Assembly (NCBI GenBank): GCA_050084985.1
Contig: JBITNC010000001.1
Location: 131,688,001 to 131,752,000 of the forward strand
DNA: 64,000 nt
Direction of reading: 5' to 3'
Source of the DNA: Nageia nagi
Taxonomy: Eukaryota > Pinophyta
Shown here one piece after another: positions 43,479 to 57,190 of the stretch (its first letter is position 1; each line of letters opens with the position of its first letter). A model generated the notes under the pieces. It was not told the origin of the DNA and did not search any database. It was given only the letters and a program-made list of their open reading frames with translations. The position numbers were made by a program, and so were the translations under genes.

Positions 43479-45670
43479 AAGTAATATGGTTAACACTCAC
43501 TCTCAAAGAGCTCATCAAGAGCAAGAACCATATGATGAATACCATTTAGAAGAACAAGAGAGTCATAGGTCAAGTAGAAATATTTTGAGAAGAGAAAATC
43601 CTTGAGAAATAAATCAAGTTTATTCAAATACTATCAATAATGAATTAGATGTATTTAGATCATGTCTAACATAATTAAAAATTCCTCATTCTTATCATAC
43701 CCATAGTCTTCCTTTAGATCTAGAATATTTAGCGAAAAATATACAACTAATTGATGATGTGGAAGAGATTGAAGTAAGAAATATACCTCTTTCACAAACT
43801 CATTTACCTAATAATATCCTCCAAAGATACCCTTTTAGACCTAAGTATGATCATGTCACACATTATCTACCAAATGGATGTTTAGTTCAATCATATCTAA
43901 GAAGAGATGATTATACTCCTTCCACTATATCTAGGAAGATAGAAGAATTCGATGATTGAATCCCATACATATAGCCACTTTGATGGTAGCATCAAGAAAG
44001 CACTCTAGATTTTATAACAATGCCTTCCATGTTTTAAAATCAAATACATCAACTCCTTCATCAAGTCATAGAACACCTAGACCAAGGCATGAGTTAAGAG
44101 ATGATCATGATTTAACAAGGTTTGGGTTGCAAGAAATATCTCCCTATGTGCATAAAAAAGAGAATCCATCCCAAAATAATATACTACAACAATAACAATG
44201 ATGATAATAAGTAGTTCCTTATAACCAATGTGTACAATAACAAATGAAACCCATGAACTTTACCTAAAAATAATGATTACAAGAACAACTAGTGTTTAAT
44301 GTACATCAAAATAAACCACCAATAATGTAGGCTAATAAGCAAAATTTTCAAATCTGACTTGGACCCAATCAAATGATAGGTAGAGATAAAAAAGGAAAAC
44401 CTCTATCACCACAAGGTCATGGAGTATATAAATATCAAGATCCTTATTTGGCTAATAGAAAAGAATCTTCACTTAGAAAGAGAAAAAATGAGCTTCAAAG
44501 GTATTATTTACCTCCACCTAGAGATAAGTGATAATTGTACTATCCTCCTAGATCGCCACCATATCAAACAATAATTATAACAATAATTACCTCAATGACC
44601 ACCATACTAACTTCCACCACCTTCTCCACCATACAATGGGATTCATTATGATTCCAATACACTTTCTGAATAAAGATATGAATCATTCCCAAGGTATGAA
44701 AAAAGAGTGGATCCTAGAAATGATGAATATTCCATATATCAAAATCAATCAAGAGAAAAGGATGATATTCATAAAAGGTTAATGGATATTGAAAAGAAAT
44801 TATATTTGCAAGATAAATAAAAGATAATGTATGAAACAATTTGCAATGAACCTATTCTTCCTAGTGTTCCTAAAAATCAAACCATTTAAAGGAAAATGAG
44901 ACCCTAAATAACATCTTAGATGATTCAAATATTAAAGTTATATAATTTCAAATGATTATGCATTAATGATATGTATCTTTCCCATGACACTTGTTGGGTA
45001 AGCAATGGATTGGTATAACAACTTAGCATAATATAGCATTAGTCCATATGCTCAATTAGCAAATTTGATCTTGGAACATATTAGGATCAATATTAAAGAT
45101 AATACCTCCATCATTGATATTACAAGATTACAACAATTCTCAAATGAAATGGTCACTAATTTCATCTCAAGATAGAGGATAATATTGACAAGCATGCCTT
45201 ATAGTCTATCTCAAGAAGAGTTGGTCAAAATATTTAGTCAAAGTTGTTTAAGGCCTATTGCTAGTACTTTATTGATTCAACAATATAATACCTTTGAAGA
45301 AGCCATTTCTCAAGTTGTAATAATTGAAAAAAATTAAAATTCACGATGATGAGATATAAACTAAGAAAAAGGAACCTTATGTTAAGAACAAAAATTAAAT
45401 GGAACAAATAAGTAAACCATCACCAGCTAATAAAGTTCCTATTACTAGAGAGGCAGAACTAAATCCTCCATAAAATGAGAAAAAAAAAATCAAAACCTAA
45501 AATAAAGTTCATGCATTTATCAAAATCTCTTTATTATATTTTGAGTAAAATTTATGATCATCAAGTAATTAGCTTACCAAATTTAAAACTAGAATGCCTT
45601 GAAGTTAAATATAATAGATGGTATAATAAAAACAATTTTTTTTCATTACCATTGCCAAAAGGGTACTGAT
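43479..45670 (+). pseudogene. gag: gag of element B
   Basis: Decayed Tat capsid gene. It starts near ATGGTTAACACTCACTC (43486), runs through a hydrophilic N-terminal part (43759-43956 is open), a Pro- and Tyr-rich stretch (44550-44650) and a coiled-coil-like KRLMDIEKKLYLQDK segment (about 44775). The Retrotrans_gag core (44975-45330) reads AMDWYNNLAQYSISPYAQLA, NLILEHIRINIKD, MVTNFISR and RIILTSMPYSLSQEELVKIF. These are the characteristic W-Y, FAQL-like and F-x-x-R-W positions. Numerous stops and frameshifts. Confidence 0.78.
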
Positions 45671-45949
45671 ACAAATAGATGTAGAACCTTAATGCATAAT
45701 ATTTAAGATCTAATTGATGGTGGAAAATTGGAAGTTGATAATCCTATGGGTATCCAAAATCAAAACTTGGGAATTTATTAAAATCCTATTCCTCAATATC
45801 AAGATAATAATGTTTCATTGCATCCACATGAGAATCAAGTAACTCACAATTGGACTTATGACAGCTCAACATTCATAGGAATGGTCAATATCATTGCAAG
45901 AACTTAAAAGGTACAAGGAAAATAAAATTTTATTTCAAATAACCAACAA

Positions 45950-46620
45950 GATGTGGTTGTTTTGCAACCAAATATACTTAGACCCCAACTTTCCAAATTC
46001 TCAGTGAAAGGATCTCTTGACCAACAATTAAAAAATTCACAAGTGAAAATGTCTCTATTTGAGTTACTACAACAATCTAAGAACCATAGAGATGCAATGA
46101 ATCAATTACTACAAATAATAGAATTGGATATAAATGATCTTGAAAGCTTCATGTCCTTTATAGGAAACATCAAAATAAATAAAAAAGCTACTATGATTTT
46201 CTATGATTATGAAGTTAAACATTCGAATGACAAATGTGGTCAAGATCCACATTTGCACATTATAGCTAAGGTATATGAGAAAACTTTTAAAATAATATTA
46301 ATTGATGAAGGTTCAATGATTAAGATTATTTCAACAACTACATATAAGAATCTCAATCTCCCATTTTCACATGTTTTTACCCCATCATTATAGCTAAAAG
46401 TATTTAATGATGGTTTATGTTCAACAACGGGATCAATCTCGTTGCCTATTACTGTATGGTCTAAAATAGTGCAAAAGGTGTTGCAAATAATTGAAGAATA
46501 TATTACACAATATAACATCCTTTTGAGGAGGCCTTGGATTAGGGATATATGATATGTACCATCAACATATCATAATTGTTTGAAGCATATTCACAAGGGT
46601 GTAGTACATTATGTACCTAG
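45950..46620 (+). pseudogene. Protease region of element B
   Basis: The open stretch 45953-46393 ends with IILIDEGSMIKIISTTTYKN, the retropepsin active-site region (D-x-G-S). It is followed by HVFTPSL and, after a stop, by NILLRRPWIRDI and VPSTYHNCLKHI (46518-46600), the block that normally follows the flap (LGRPW) in Tat proteases. The upstream part KMSLFELLQQSKNHRDAMNQ resembles the helical linker between gag and protease. Relatively well preserved compared with the rest of B. Confidence 0.78.
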
Positions 46621-48019
46621 GGATGAAAACCCATATTCACACTATAATAGTACTCATTTACCTAAAGAGGTAACTCTAACCATCTACTCATTATTTTACA
46701 ACATCAATACCAATAAAAGAAACATTAACTATTGATGTGGGTAAAAATAATTATGTATCTTTGAACACTTTAAAAGAATAACATGCTATCACTCAATAAT
46801 AATCTAAAACTCAACAAAAGATTAATGATGATTCACTACCAAATATAGAACCCACACGATAGGAAAAATGTACTTTGAAGGAAAGAGCATATAAATTAGA
46901 TGAATTAAGCAAAGCATCCTCATCAAAAATTCCATCTCCCATGAATAGATCATTAAAAAGTGATGATTTTTAATAAGATGATAAGTCATCAAACATCTAT
47001 CTAGTAACAATAAAATTGCTAGATTATGGTATAGGAGAGTTTGGAATTGATGATGTTATCTTTAGCATTCCCTCTACTCAAGGTATGGGAAGACCTAAGG
47101 AGTCTCCTAGTGTAGTGGGGCAATTGGTACCATTAGGAAAAGTTCCTAATCAAACTCTTTTTGTTTATATATGTCCTATAGAATGACCTCTCATTTCTTT
47201 ACCTAAACCACATGAAGGTGTTTTCTACAATTCATTAGAATATTTATCACCTTATTTGAGATTTTTTATTGAAATATATTTCAATAGATGTCAATGGAAG
47301 GGATGAGGTTAAGATTGATATGAATGAGGACCTTGATATACAATTGATATTTATTACCAATTACCAACTATTAAAACAAGATTGGGATACAAAGGTAAGA
47401 ATAGAAAAAGAATTTGAGTGTATAATAATTGAGCTAGAACCCAAAGAGATTGAAAACTAAAAACATATGAAAAATTTGAAGAGATACTAAATCAAGATAA
47501 TCCAAAATTTGAAATGTTATGTTTGGAAATACTATTTTCTAATTTTGTATCAAGTAACATGGTTGATATTGAAGAAATATCTGATTTGATTCAAGGAAAA
47601 ATATCTTTTGATTGGTATGGAAGTGATAAGTTTGACCTATTAAGTCTAGTAAGTTCGAGTAGCTCTTCATCATACTTCATGGTAGATGAAGATACTACAT
47701 AATTTACACTAATTTCCAAACAACCTATAATACAAGACTTCAAAGATATAGCTACTATACTATAAAGCTTAGAATTCACCATAAATAGAACCTTGGAGGA
47801 CCAAAATTTAAGTGAAGACAAAGAATACAACCTAAATGATATATATTGGATTCCAATACCAAATTAGTAGGAAGAAGTGTCTCATATGGTAATTGAAGAA
47901 ACTATTGAGGTAGATTTAATTGATGATCTAAATAATCCTAAGAGTATTCAACTAGGAAAATCACTAACCAAAGATGAGAGACAAGAATTGTATCTATACT
48001 TAAAGAAAAGCAAAAGATA
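46621..48019 (+). other. Protease-RT spacer of element B
   Basis: Traces of coding sequence in the plus direction (for example 47269-47460 and 47514-47702, acidic and Ser-rich), as expected for the long spacer of Tat polyproteins, but no recognisable domain. Confidence 0.5.
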
Positions 48020-48790
48020 TTTGCATGGTCATATGTTGATATGCCATGATTAGATCCAAACATGGTGGTACATAAACTAGGTATTAAAGAGGATGATAAA
48101 CCAATTTTAAGAAAAAATTATGCAAGATGCATCCTACCATAGCATTGATGGTAAAAGAGGAGTTACACAAACTTTGAAAAGCCAAGTTCATACATCCCAT
48201 TGACTATTTTTATTGTATCACCAACATGGTGCTAGTTAAAAAGTCCAATGAAAAACTTTGCATATGTATGAATTTTAGAGACTTAAACAAACCTTGTCCT
48301 AAAGATGATTTTTCATTACCAAACATAGATAATTTGGTTGATTCTACTATTGTACATGAAATACTATCCTTCATGGATGGATTTTTAGGGTATAACCAAA
48401 TAAGAGTAGCAACTAAAGATCAACACAAAATAACATTCATAATACCTTGGGGAACATTCTGTTAGAAAGTAATGTCCTTCAACCTAAACAATATAAGAAT
48501 TACTTACCAACAAGCAATGACATATATTTTTCATGATTACATGCATGATATCATGTAAGATTATGTAGATAACATATTAGCTAAATCTAAAATTTGAGAA
48601 TACCATCCAAAGGTGCTCATAAAAATATTTGATAGATTACTAGAACATAATATTCTATTAAACCCCAAGAAATATATTTTTGAGGTCACTTCAAGAAAAT
48701 TACTAGGTTTTATTATTTCTATGTGAGGAATTGAAGTAGATCCCAACAAGATAAAAGTGATAGTGAATATGCTCCCCCTTCAAATATGAA
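48020..48790 (+). pseudogene. Reverse transcriptase of element B
   Basis: Blocks in order: WSYVDMP (48026), VHKLGI, then NMVLVKKSNEKLCICMNFRD and LNKPCPKDDFSLPNIDNLVD (48223-48340), ILSFMDGFLGYNQIRVA (the first catalytic Asp in FMDG, about 48361), WGTFC, then DYVDNILAKSK (48559), where YVDD is expected, so the second catalytic Asp is Asn, and LLEHNILLNPKKYIF. Stops near 48464, 48558 and 48597 interrupt the frame. The order and motifs are typical of Tat RT. Confidence 0.88.
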
Positions 48791-48899
48791 GCAATTATAA
48801 AGTTGAAAAGGCAAGTTGCAAGCTATAAGATATTTTATTTATAGTTATCAAATAAATGTAAACCTTTCAATAAATTGTTAAAAAAAGAAATTAAATTTC

Positions 48900-49260
48900 A
48901 TAGGGAAAATGAATAATAGGAATCATTTGATGAAATAAAATGTTATATTTTATCACCTCCAATTTTATTCCCACCTAGGGAAGGGAAACCATTCTTACTC
49001 TATACATCAGCTACAGAATCGACATTAAGAACTTTGCTTGCTCAAAAGAATGAAAACAATAAGGAGGAAGCCATATATTATCTCAGCTGAACTTTAGTAG
49101 GTTATGAAATTAAATAAGTATATATGGATAAGTTATATTTAGCAAATATCTTCACAACAAAAAGCTTTGATATTACATGCTAAATCACACTACATATGTA
49201 ATTGCCAAAGCATATCCATTGAAGTATATGATGAAATAAACTTACCAAAATACAAGGAAA
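48900..49260 (+). pseudogene. RNase H of element B
   Basis: Segment with ILFPPREGKPFLLYTSATESTL-type reading (about 48965-49030), then RTLLAQKNENNKEEAIYYLS (49028-49086) and VGYEIK. This corresponds to the RT connection and the degenerate ordinary RNase H of Tat elements (LLYTSATE stands where LYLSVS is usual). The remainder is frameshifted. Confidence 0.7.
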
Positions 49261-49429
49261 TCTAAATTGAATATGCACTTAATTAAATTTGATCTACAAT
49301 TTATAAGTCAAAAATCAATCAAGGGTTAGGTCATAACCAATTATCTTATGAAAGCTCCATTACATGATGATAAACTAGTCATCATTGAATTAATAGACAA
49401 ACATATTTTCCAAATAGATGAGATGGAAA

Positions 49430-49900
49430 TTCTTATTGACATTGAATATGATTAGGATATGGTAATTTACTTTTATAGATCAAGATGTGAAAAAATAGAG
49501 TTGTGGGTGTTGTATGTGTAACACCTCAAGGGGTTCTCATACCTTGTTCCTTCAAACTTAACTTTCCATTTACAATCAATAATGTTGAGTATGAAGCTTT
49601 GATATTATCCATAATGATAACCATAAAACTAAATATAAGAAAATTTAAATTCATTTATGATTCATTATTAATTATAAATCATGTTAAAGGGATTTTTTAA
49701 TGTAAAGAACCTTTACTCCAAAAATACCAAAAAATTGGTTGAGTAACTTGTTACAGTGTTTTAAAAAATATGACCTAGAGGTAGCACCAAGATCAACTAA
49801 TAGGTTTGTCAATGCTATGGATTCAATTGGATATTTGATACTTAATAACCCCCATCAACAAATTATTCACATTTAAATAGTCCAAATAACTTAATCCTCA
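49430..49900 (+). pseudogene. Additional RNase H of element B, placed between RNase H and integrase
   Basis: The open stretch 49503-49700 reads GVVCVTPQGVLIPCSFKLNF, then INNVEYEALILSIM, FIYDSLLIINHVKGIF. This is the second RNase H of Tat elements: the E of VEYEAL and the D of YDSLLI are present, the first Asp (upstream near 49470) is obscured by decay, and the last Asp region lies near 49810. It is located before integrase, the arrangement reported for angiosperm Tat elements, in contrast to element D in this window. Confidence 0.8.
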
Positions 49901-49999
49901 TTGAAAATGGATGGAGTAGAACAAGAAGTTTTTGATATTATAATAGAAGATAAAAATTTATGGCATATCCAACTAGTCAAATTCTTAAGAGATTGAATC

Positions 50000-51180
50000 C
50001 TACCCATTGATTTAATGAAATTAGATAGGAAGGGATTCAAATCAAAAGCCTCTCATTTTTGCATGATAGGGGATGTCCTATATCGTAAAGGTTTTGATGG
50101 AATATTAGATAGATGCATAGAATGGGCTGATTCATTATTCACAATCTCATGTGCACATGATGGAATATGTAGAGGGCATTTTAGTGATCCTGAAATCACA
50201 AAATGACTAATGTGCATGAGCTATTACTAGCCTATAATGGAACATGATGATATTGAATATGTTAAAAGATGCATCAAATGCCAACAACATTCTAATATTT
50301 TTAATCAACCATCGTAAACATTATAACCCATGCAATCATTATGGCCATTTTCAACATGGGCACTAGATCTTATAGATTAGATATCCCTACTTTCTTAGGT
50401 GATCATAAGTTTATAATAACAGCTACATAATACTTCACAAAATGGATCAAAACCATTCCTATGATTTACATAAAAGGACTAAAAATAGCAAAGTTCATAG
50501 AATATCACATCATTTTTTGTTTTGGAATTCTTGCTCAAATTATCATAAATAATGGAAAGAATTTCAAAAATAAGGAAGTGATAGACTTATGCAAAGTGTA
50601 CCATATTAGAATTAGTTTTTCAACATCTTATAACCCCCAAGGAAATGAAAAAGTCAAGGCCACAAATAAACTATTTAGAGTATTCTACTTAAAATAGTAG
50701 ATAATTATCATAAATATTAGCATGCAATGATTCCATATAGTTTATGGGCTTACCATACTAGTATTAGAACCACTACTAGGGCACTCTTATTTATGAAGCA
50801 AAAGTAGTTTTAACCTAAGAAATAGAAATCCCATCTTTATGAATTACTTGACAAGATTATACTAAAGATGAGCAGCTCATCAAATATGACTAGAATAATT
50901 CTTATTTTTAGATGAACTATGATTTGATGCATTAGAACATATGCGTATCTATCAAAATCATATTAAAAGAGCTTTCGATAAAAGAGATAAAATTTGGGAA
51001 TTTAATATAGAAGACCTAGTATTAAAAGAAAATCAACAAACTTCATGAATGGAAAGGAAACTGCATGATAAATTTACCCCTAACTGGTTAGGAGCTTACA
51101 TAATTAAAAAAAATTGGTTTAGGATCATATCACTTAGCTTACTTATAAGGTAATGAAGAGAATTAACTAGTAAATATTAT
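50000..51180 (+). pseudogene. Integrase of element B
   Basis: It begins after DVLYRKGFDG (50067), a typical pre-integrase block. The zinc-binding part has CAHDGICRGHF (50150) and, after a small shift, EYVKRCIKCQQH (50256), giving H..H..C..C. The core includes STWALDLID (50357, first Asp), QIIINNGKNFKNKEVIDLCK (50530, GKNF where a D-N-G-x-x-F/Q block with the second Asp is expected, N for D) and SYNPQGNEKVKATNKL (50629, the Glu region). The C-terminal part near 51050 reads KLHDKFTPNWLGAYII. No chromodomain. Stops and shifts throughout. Confidence 0.85.
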
Positions 51181-51599
51181 GCATCTTTTCCCCTTTTATA
51201 GTTAAATTTACTTTGTTTTATTTTATGTATACATTGTAAACATGTAGATGAAGAAGTTAAAAGTTTCACAATGAACTAATACAAATAAATGAATTTAACA
51301 TATGGAAAATAAAAAGATCAAGAGTATTCATGTGCAATTAGAAAGAAAAATAATAAAGAAAGAACCATCATTTGAGAAGTTATAGATATGTAGGATATAA
51401 AGCCATATCCAGACTCACAAAATTCACTTTTTAAGAAGCAAGGAATGTTCTTCAATTACCTATTGACATACAAAGGGATTTAGCCTTAAGGCATTGTCTA
51501 TGTAAATTTGATGGATAGACAATTTGTCTTAAAGGAGATAATCTTGAAATTTACATAGATATGGCTGTTTATTTCCTAGGATTTTATCATTACAAAAAA
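51181..51599 (+). other. Gap after B integrase
   Basis: AT-rich, with no recognised frame. Confidence 0.4.
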
Positions 51600-52900
51600 C
51601 AAGTATATAAAATAAATTTGTTATGCTTATATTGGCCTATTATAGTACCTATACTCATACTTGATTACATTTTAATGATTGGATTTTAGAAGTTGCATCT
51701 CAAGACCCAAAAAGATTACACCCAATTTTCATTTGGATGAATCAATTTGTAGGAGACTTGTGTCATCAAAAGTTAATATATGATTTTTCTCCTTCATTTG
51801 TTCCCAAACCTATAAAATAAAAAAGAGTTAAAAAAATATTAATAAATTATTTTCTTGAGTAAAGTCAAAGATTATCCTTTCTCCTTCTCATGACAATTGA
51901 GAAAAAATAGTAAAAATCAAAAGGATAGAAGTCCCTAAACAACTACATTTTTAGTTTGATTATGTTGGTCAAAATTTCATTGATAGATATAAAGAGATGC
52001 TTACATGCAATTAATTTGAAAAAAATCCTACACTTATGGCACATTTTCTTGATTTACCTAAAGAAGTGCAATTAGTGATAGCCATGAAATATTTTGAAAA
52101 TCATACATCAACTGTATGTGAACTAAAAATAAATGGTTTAAAAGTTGCAAATGAAGTAAAAGCACAAGAAATATGAATGAAAAAAGAATCGAATATGAGT
52201 TCATTACAATATTTTCCTCTAGATTGGCCTTATAAAAACCCTAAAATTATGATAGATTGCATTGAAGATGTTCATATCAAATTTATGGGACATTCTTTTA
52301 TTTTGAATTTAGTTGTCTTTGATCAAGTATTATCATATCTTATGCCATCCTTTTCAAATGAAGAAATTGTATATAATTATAGTTCATTGTTAAGTAATAA
52401 TTATTGTATGAATAATCCTTTGAATGTGAAATTTTGATTTGAATGAATTATTCAACGTATAGATGAAAAAAATGAATTAAAAATGCTAGTCAGGAATATT
52501 ATTCCAATATCATTGATAATAGGAGTTCTAGTGTTTCTATAGGGAACCTCATCCCATACTTTCCATTATGGACTTCTCCATCACCATAGATTCCACCACC
52601 TCCTATTTTTTTACATCCTACATACATACCTTCCTTTTTTATGCTTCTTGAGGTACATACTAAAGCTTTAACTTCATCTATAAAACCTAAGAGATTCATT
52701 GAAAAGTTTAAGCCAAGACCTGAACCACCACTCTCACCACTCATTTCATATCCTATTCATTCCTAACCATCTATTCTAGGAGAAGGTCCTCTCCAAATTT
52801 GCTTGAGGCCTCCCTACCATTACTTATTAGATCATGGACATTGGGTCATTCATAAGAAACCTATATATCAATTCCATTCAAGGTTTGTAAATCATTCTGT
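51600..52900 (+). pseudogene. Unrecognised sense reading frame behind B integrase
   Basis: A plus-strand stretch whose translation stays coherent for about 400 codons apart from point-like stops. It includes SQDPKRLHPIFIWMNQFVGD (about 51695), FIDRYKEMLTCN (51978), NPTLMAHFLDLPKEVQLVIA (52025), HTSTVCELKINGLKVANEVK, then the open stretch 52177-52437 (QYFPLDWPYKNPKIMIDCIE, FNLVVFDQVLSYLMPSF-like) and a Pro-rich tail (52540-52760) with SIKPKRFIEKFKPRPEPPL. No domain recognised, no membrane segment, no zinc motif. It may be an accessory frame of this Tat lineage or captured host sequence. Its position after integrase parallels ORFx of element D, but I see no sequence similarity to ORFx. Confidence 0.4.
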
Positions 52901-52923
52901 GTTAGGTTAAACATAATATAGAT

Positions 52924-52962
<39 letters not shown>
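52924..52962. repeat. (AC)n(TA)n compound microsatellite
   Basis: About 27 bp of AC repeats followed by 12 bp of TA repeats. Confidence 0.95.
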
Positions 52963-54189
52963 ACATGAAAAATAATAAAAATATTAAAAAATAGTATAAA
53001 TGTGTGCCTTGCATATATATGTATATTGTATATATAGCATTTGATCTTTACATGCTTATTAATTATTTTCATGCAAATAAAAGCTTTATATATGTTGTCT
53101 TTATAAGTCTTATGCAATTTCTAAAATTTGCATATAATGTTGCAAGTGTCTAGTTGCATTTCATACACAAACATCATGAGTCATCTTCATTGTGTTTCTA
53201 AACCTACCAATCAAGAGGCATTCTATGCATATCATATTCTACCTATCCTTTGGGAATTATCTTCCCTTCAAATCCCATGTTCACCCTTTACATTTCTAAG
53301 TGACCATATAGAGAGTTAGGTCATGTCATTAGATGTAGACATAGACCACATTTTTGAGTTTCCTGATGGTGTTTAACATAAGATTCTATCTATGGTATCA
53401 TTGTCAATTTTGTTAGATATATCTTATCATTCGTATTATATTCTAAAATATTCCTTTTAGGTGATAGTGACCATTGACCATAGACCATGTTTGGGAACAT
53501 GTATGATTTATGACATACTTTATAAAGCTTTTCTCCAAAATCTCATCTATTTATTTTCTAAACTAGATTTCATATAGAGGATTATGATTAATGCAAGTGT
53601 AAATACACTTATTTGTAGACTCATTAAATTATATGGTCCACCATCCTTGCATCCTTAAGAGTCCTTTGATGAACTCACCATTTCCCACATAATATCCATA
53701 AACATTTTTTATTAGGACTTCATATTTTTTATGTTTATCACTCATCATGCCACACACTAGTCTATTGATCATACCATACATACTCAATGTCACTTCCATC
53801 CCATCTCTCATAGTCATTTGTTGCAATCCCTCACCCAACATGGAATTCATTACATAGAGATAGATGATGATTAAAATTACAAAAACTTAAAAAAAAAAAA
53901 TTAAAAAAATACAAAAAACCAAAATAATAATAATAAATATATACATGTACATATATGTTTATATATATCTATATATATGTACACTCAAAATGTTATTTCT
54001 AAAGCATCTTGGCTATTGGGTTGCGTTTCCCTATACCATACCATTATGTTCATCTTGTTCATTATTTCCATCATTGTAAAACCATTAAGTGTCAAACATG
54101 ATACTCTTAGTGTTTTACCAAGATATACATACACATTATACATCTATCCACCTATTATTCACATATATAGATGTACATATAAATAAAGA
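52963..54189. other. AT-rich 3' region of element B, part 1
   Basis: No gene recognised. Contains A-rich (53886-53925) and TATATG-rich (53940-53980) low-complexity stretches. Confidence 0.45.
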
Positions 54190-54711
54190 TGTAGTTTATG
54201 GGTATAATATGAAGAGATTGAACTATAAAGAATACAATCTTAAACTACCAAGATCACATGGAATCTCACTCATTCAACAATATTCTAAAGCATAATCAAT
54301 CTCACAAAGTGACTCAATATGTAAAGTGGTTCCTCCAACTAGGAATACATCCACTAACAAGATCTTACTTCATTCACAAAGACAACTCTCTTACAATCCT
54401 ACTAACTTCATATCTTAAACACTATCCTAGAGTATAACTTTGCTTCATAAATTGGTGAGTGATCTAAAATAAGGGGCCTTCTATTTATAGGCCAAAATCT
54501 CCTTTTGGTCACCCTTTTAACTATTTTACAAAGGCTTGTCATGCTACTCCCTTTTACCCAAAGGGCATGCTCATGAGATGGAGTGTGGGACAAGTTACAT
54601 TATCATATTCATTTAAATACTTAAGGTATCTAGTGATACCATTGAGTATTAGTGAATTTAAAAAGATTAATATTACAAAACCTTTAAAATAATTCTTTAT
54701 ACATTCCAACA
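54190..54711 (-). repeat. Copia-type LTR fragment inside element B
   Basis: 522 bp with TG...CA ends (TGTAGTTTATG...ATTCCAACA), immediately followed by CTCCCCCTTAAT, which on the minus strand is a polypurine tract (AAGGGGGAG). This is the configuration of a 3' LTR of a minus-strand element; the internal region to its right is truncated or unrecognisable, and no second LTR was found in the window. Confidence 0.55.
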
Positions 54712-56169
54712 CTCCCCCTTAATCCAATATTGAATAAGAGAGAAGAAAGAGAGAGTAAGAGAGTTCTCCTCCAAATAGATACAATTGAAGATGAGAACAT
54801 TTTACATATTTTTGAAGTAAGCAATATCTTATTTTGAGACTCACTACTCTACCATTATAACAAATGGTTTACTATACAATCATTAATCATAACTAGTTTC
54901 ATTGTATATAAGTATTCATCCAACCAAAAGCTAACATAAAGAGTCTCCATGAGCCTGCACACCTAAATTAAGGAACCTACAATCTCAAAGAAACCTACAA
55001 GTTATAAGTAGCTCAAATAAAAAAATTAGTTAGATGAAACACATTCATATCAATAAGGATATATGAGTCAAACAATGCCATCATAAACTTATCAATGGTG
55101 CACTATATGTCACCATGAAGATGTCAAGCTAATACTCACAGTCACCTACTATATATGAAGTGGTGACATGTCCAATCTCTATGATGGACCTTTGGATTTT
55201 TCATATGCACAATTAGCTTACATATTTGATGCTCTTAGAACATCAAGTTTGCAAGTATCAAGAGAAGGAAATTAACATCATTGTACACACATGAGTTCAT
55301 AATAAACTTTGGTATATCATAAATTTGTTTTATATCATCCCTAATAGATTAAGTCAAAATGAAAGATTATTTGATAAATTTAGTATGAATATATTATTCA
55401 TTACATTTTTTATTATATTATAGATTCATTTCATTCCACTTAACAATACATATATATTATTATTATGATCTTGGTAAGTTAACTAGGATGTTGTGTTTAA
55501 TATTCAAATAGTTATACCATTCATTCATATTCACTTATCCATGAGTGTACATTCATAGTTCCATATGTTCATACATCCATACCATTTATACCATTTCACA
55601 TACATATATTATCCCATGTGTATAAATAGCCAAGAAATGGAAAATGATGATATATGATTTTGTACTATTATAAATAAAATATTATCCTAAATTATATTTA
55701 GGTCATTATAAAAGTAATAATAATGATACATAACAAATTAAATTTATCATATTATATCATCCAACATTTTAACCACATCATATAATAACCATTCATCCAT
55801 CAAAGCATTAAATAGTATCTTCATACTATCTAATGTAAATCAACATCAATAATCCATCAACATGATATATAACATTAAAATTAAACATAACTATAAGACC
55901 ATTATCTATAACATAACACATGATAATATCAAAATAATAACTCATCAAAACATCATCATAACTATGAGTATAAAAACTCAAATATATCATCATGAAAAGA
56001 TCAAAAAATAATCATCAAATTCTATTTCCTAATCATCAATGACATCCATCCCATAAAATATATCATGACTACCATGATAAAAAAAGAATATAATGTGTCA
56101 TCCATCAATGAATATAAGTATATAATATGATTTCATAGTACAACAACAAAATAACATAATAAAAATATA
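54712..56169. other. AT-rich 3' region of element B, part 2
   Basis: May contain remnants of the copia element whose LTR lies at 54190-54711. Otherwise long AT-rich stretches (55680-56160) made of ATCA/ATAA-like words with no gene. Confidence 0.45.
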
Positions 56170-57190
56170 CTAAATTCTCAATCCTCAAGGACATCCTCAT
56201 ACTCACTACCCTCACCACCACCTTGGCCATTGGTCTCATCAACCTCCTAATCTCTATGCACTAAAGGGCTACCAACACCTCTCTTACCTTATGTCCTAAA
56301 GGTCTGATGATCTATTTCTATAATGAGAAGAAGTAGTAGTAACAATCCTACTATGAATGACCATAGTCCTACCTCTACCACTCAATACACTAGTACCACC
56401 CTGTGCATCACTAGCTATAGCATATAGAAGTGTATGAATGTCCAAAGGAATATAACCTAGAGGAGGAATAGGATACTTCAAACTAGGTGCATACCTCGGG
56501 ACAGCCACTAACCATGTGTCAGCCACCCAATAATTGTAATCCTCCTACCAACATATATCTCATACAAAAGTGGATGAATGCCTCTTGATACCAAATATGA
56601 TCCCCTCGTCTCCTACCTATTGATATAATGACTACATAATGGCTTGAGCCATATCTCTCTTTTGCTTATACCTATCCTGATCTACTCTATACTTGAGCTT
56701 ATCCTTATCTATGTGCCTAAACTATTAAAGCTATGCACATAAAGATTCATTATCTTGACAATAATTGATCATGATTTCCCATATAAAAACTTGAGCTCCT
56801 TAATCCCTCTAAGTTATGAGTCACAACCATGAAACTTAGGTATTGGTCTCTCCTCCTTTGGAGCCCCCACACCCATACCAACCTCCTCCTTAGCCTGTGC
56901 CTCCATGATAAGTACATCCATTATAGGGCCCATTTCAATTTCATGCACCTCCTTTACATCAAGCCCTACATCGAGTTCCTCCACACACTACTATACTTAA
57001 TGACCTTGGTAGTCCCTTTTAGCCACCTCTAACTTAGCCTACCACCATGTAGTAAAAAATTCTATCACCCCCACATTATTTGCATCTAATTCCTCCTCCA
57101 CATTTTCATCTCTCTTAGGATCAAGATCTGCATAAACTAAGGGATCAAGATCCTCTATAGGAAGGGTGCCCTCCCTTGATATCTCATAGG
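56170..57190 (-). pseudogene. Antisense reading frame relic in the 3' region of element B
   Basis: GC-richer than its surroundings. On the minus strand the translation gives an acidic N-terminal part (REGTLPIEDLDPLVYADLDP near 57165, EENVEEELDANN-like, KEVHEIEMGPIMDVLIMEAQ near 56955) with KEERPIPKFHGCDS, then a frameshifted middle, and the open stretch 56526-56296 (ADTWLVAVPRYAPSLKYPIP, then PLGYIPLDIHTLLYAIASDA). At least eight stops. It lies antisense between integrase and the 3' LTR. Antisense genes at this position have been described in large plant Tat elements such as maize Grande (established knowledge), but homology to those is not shown here. Confidence 0.5.
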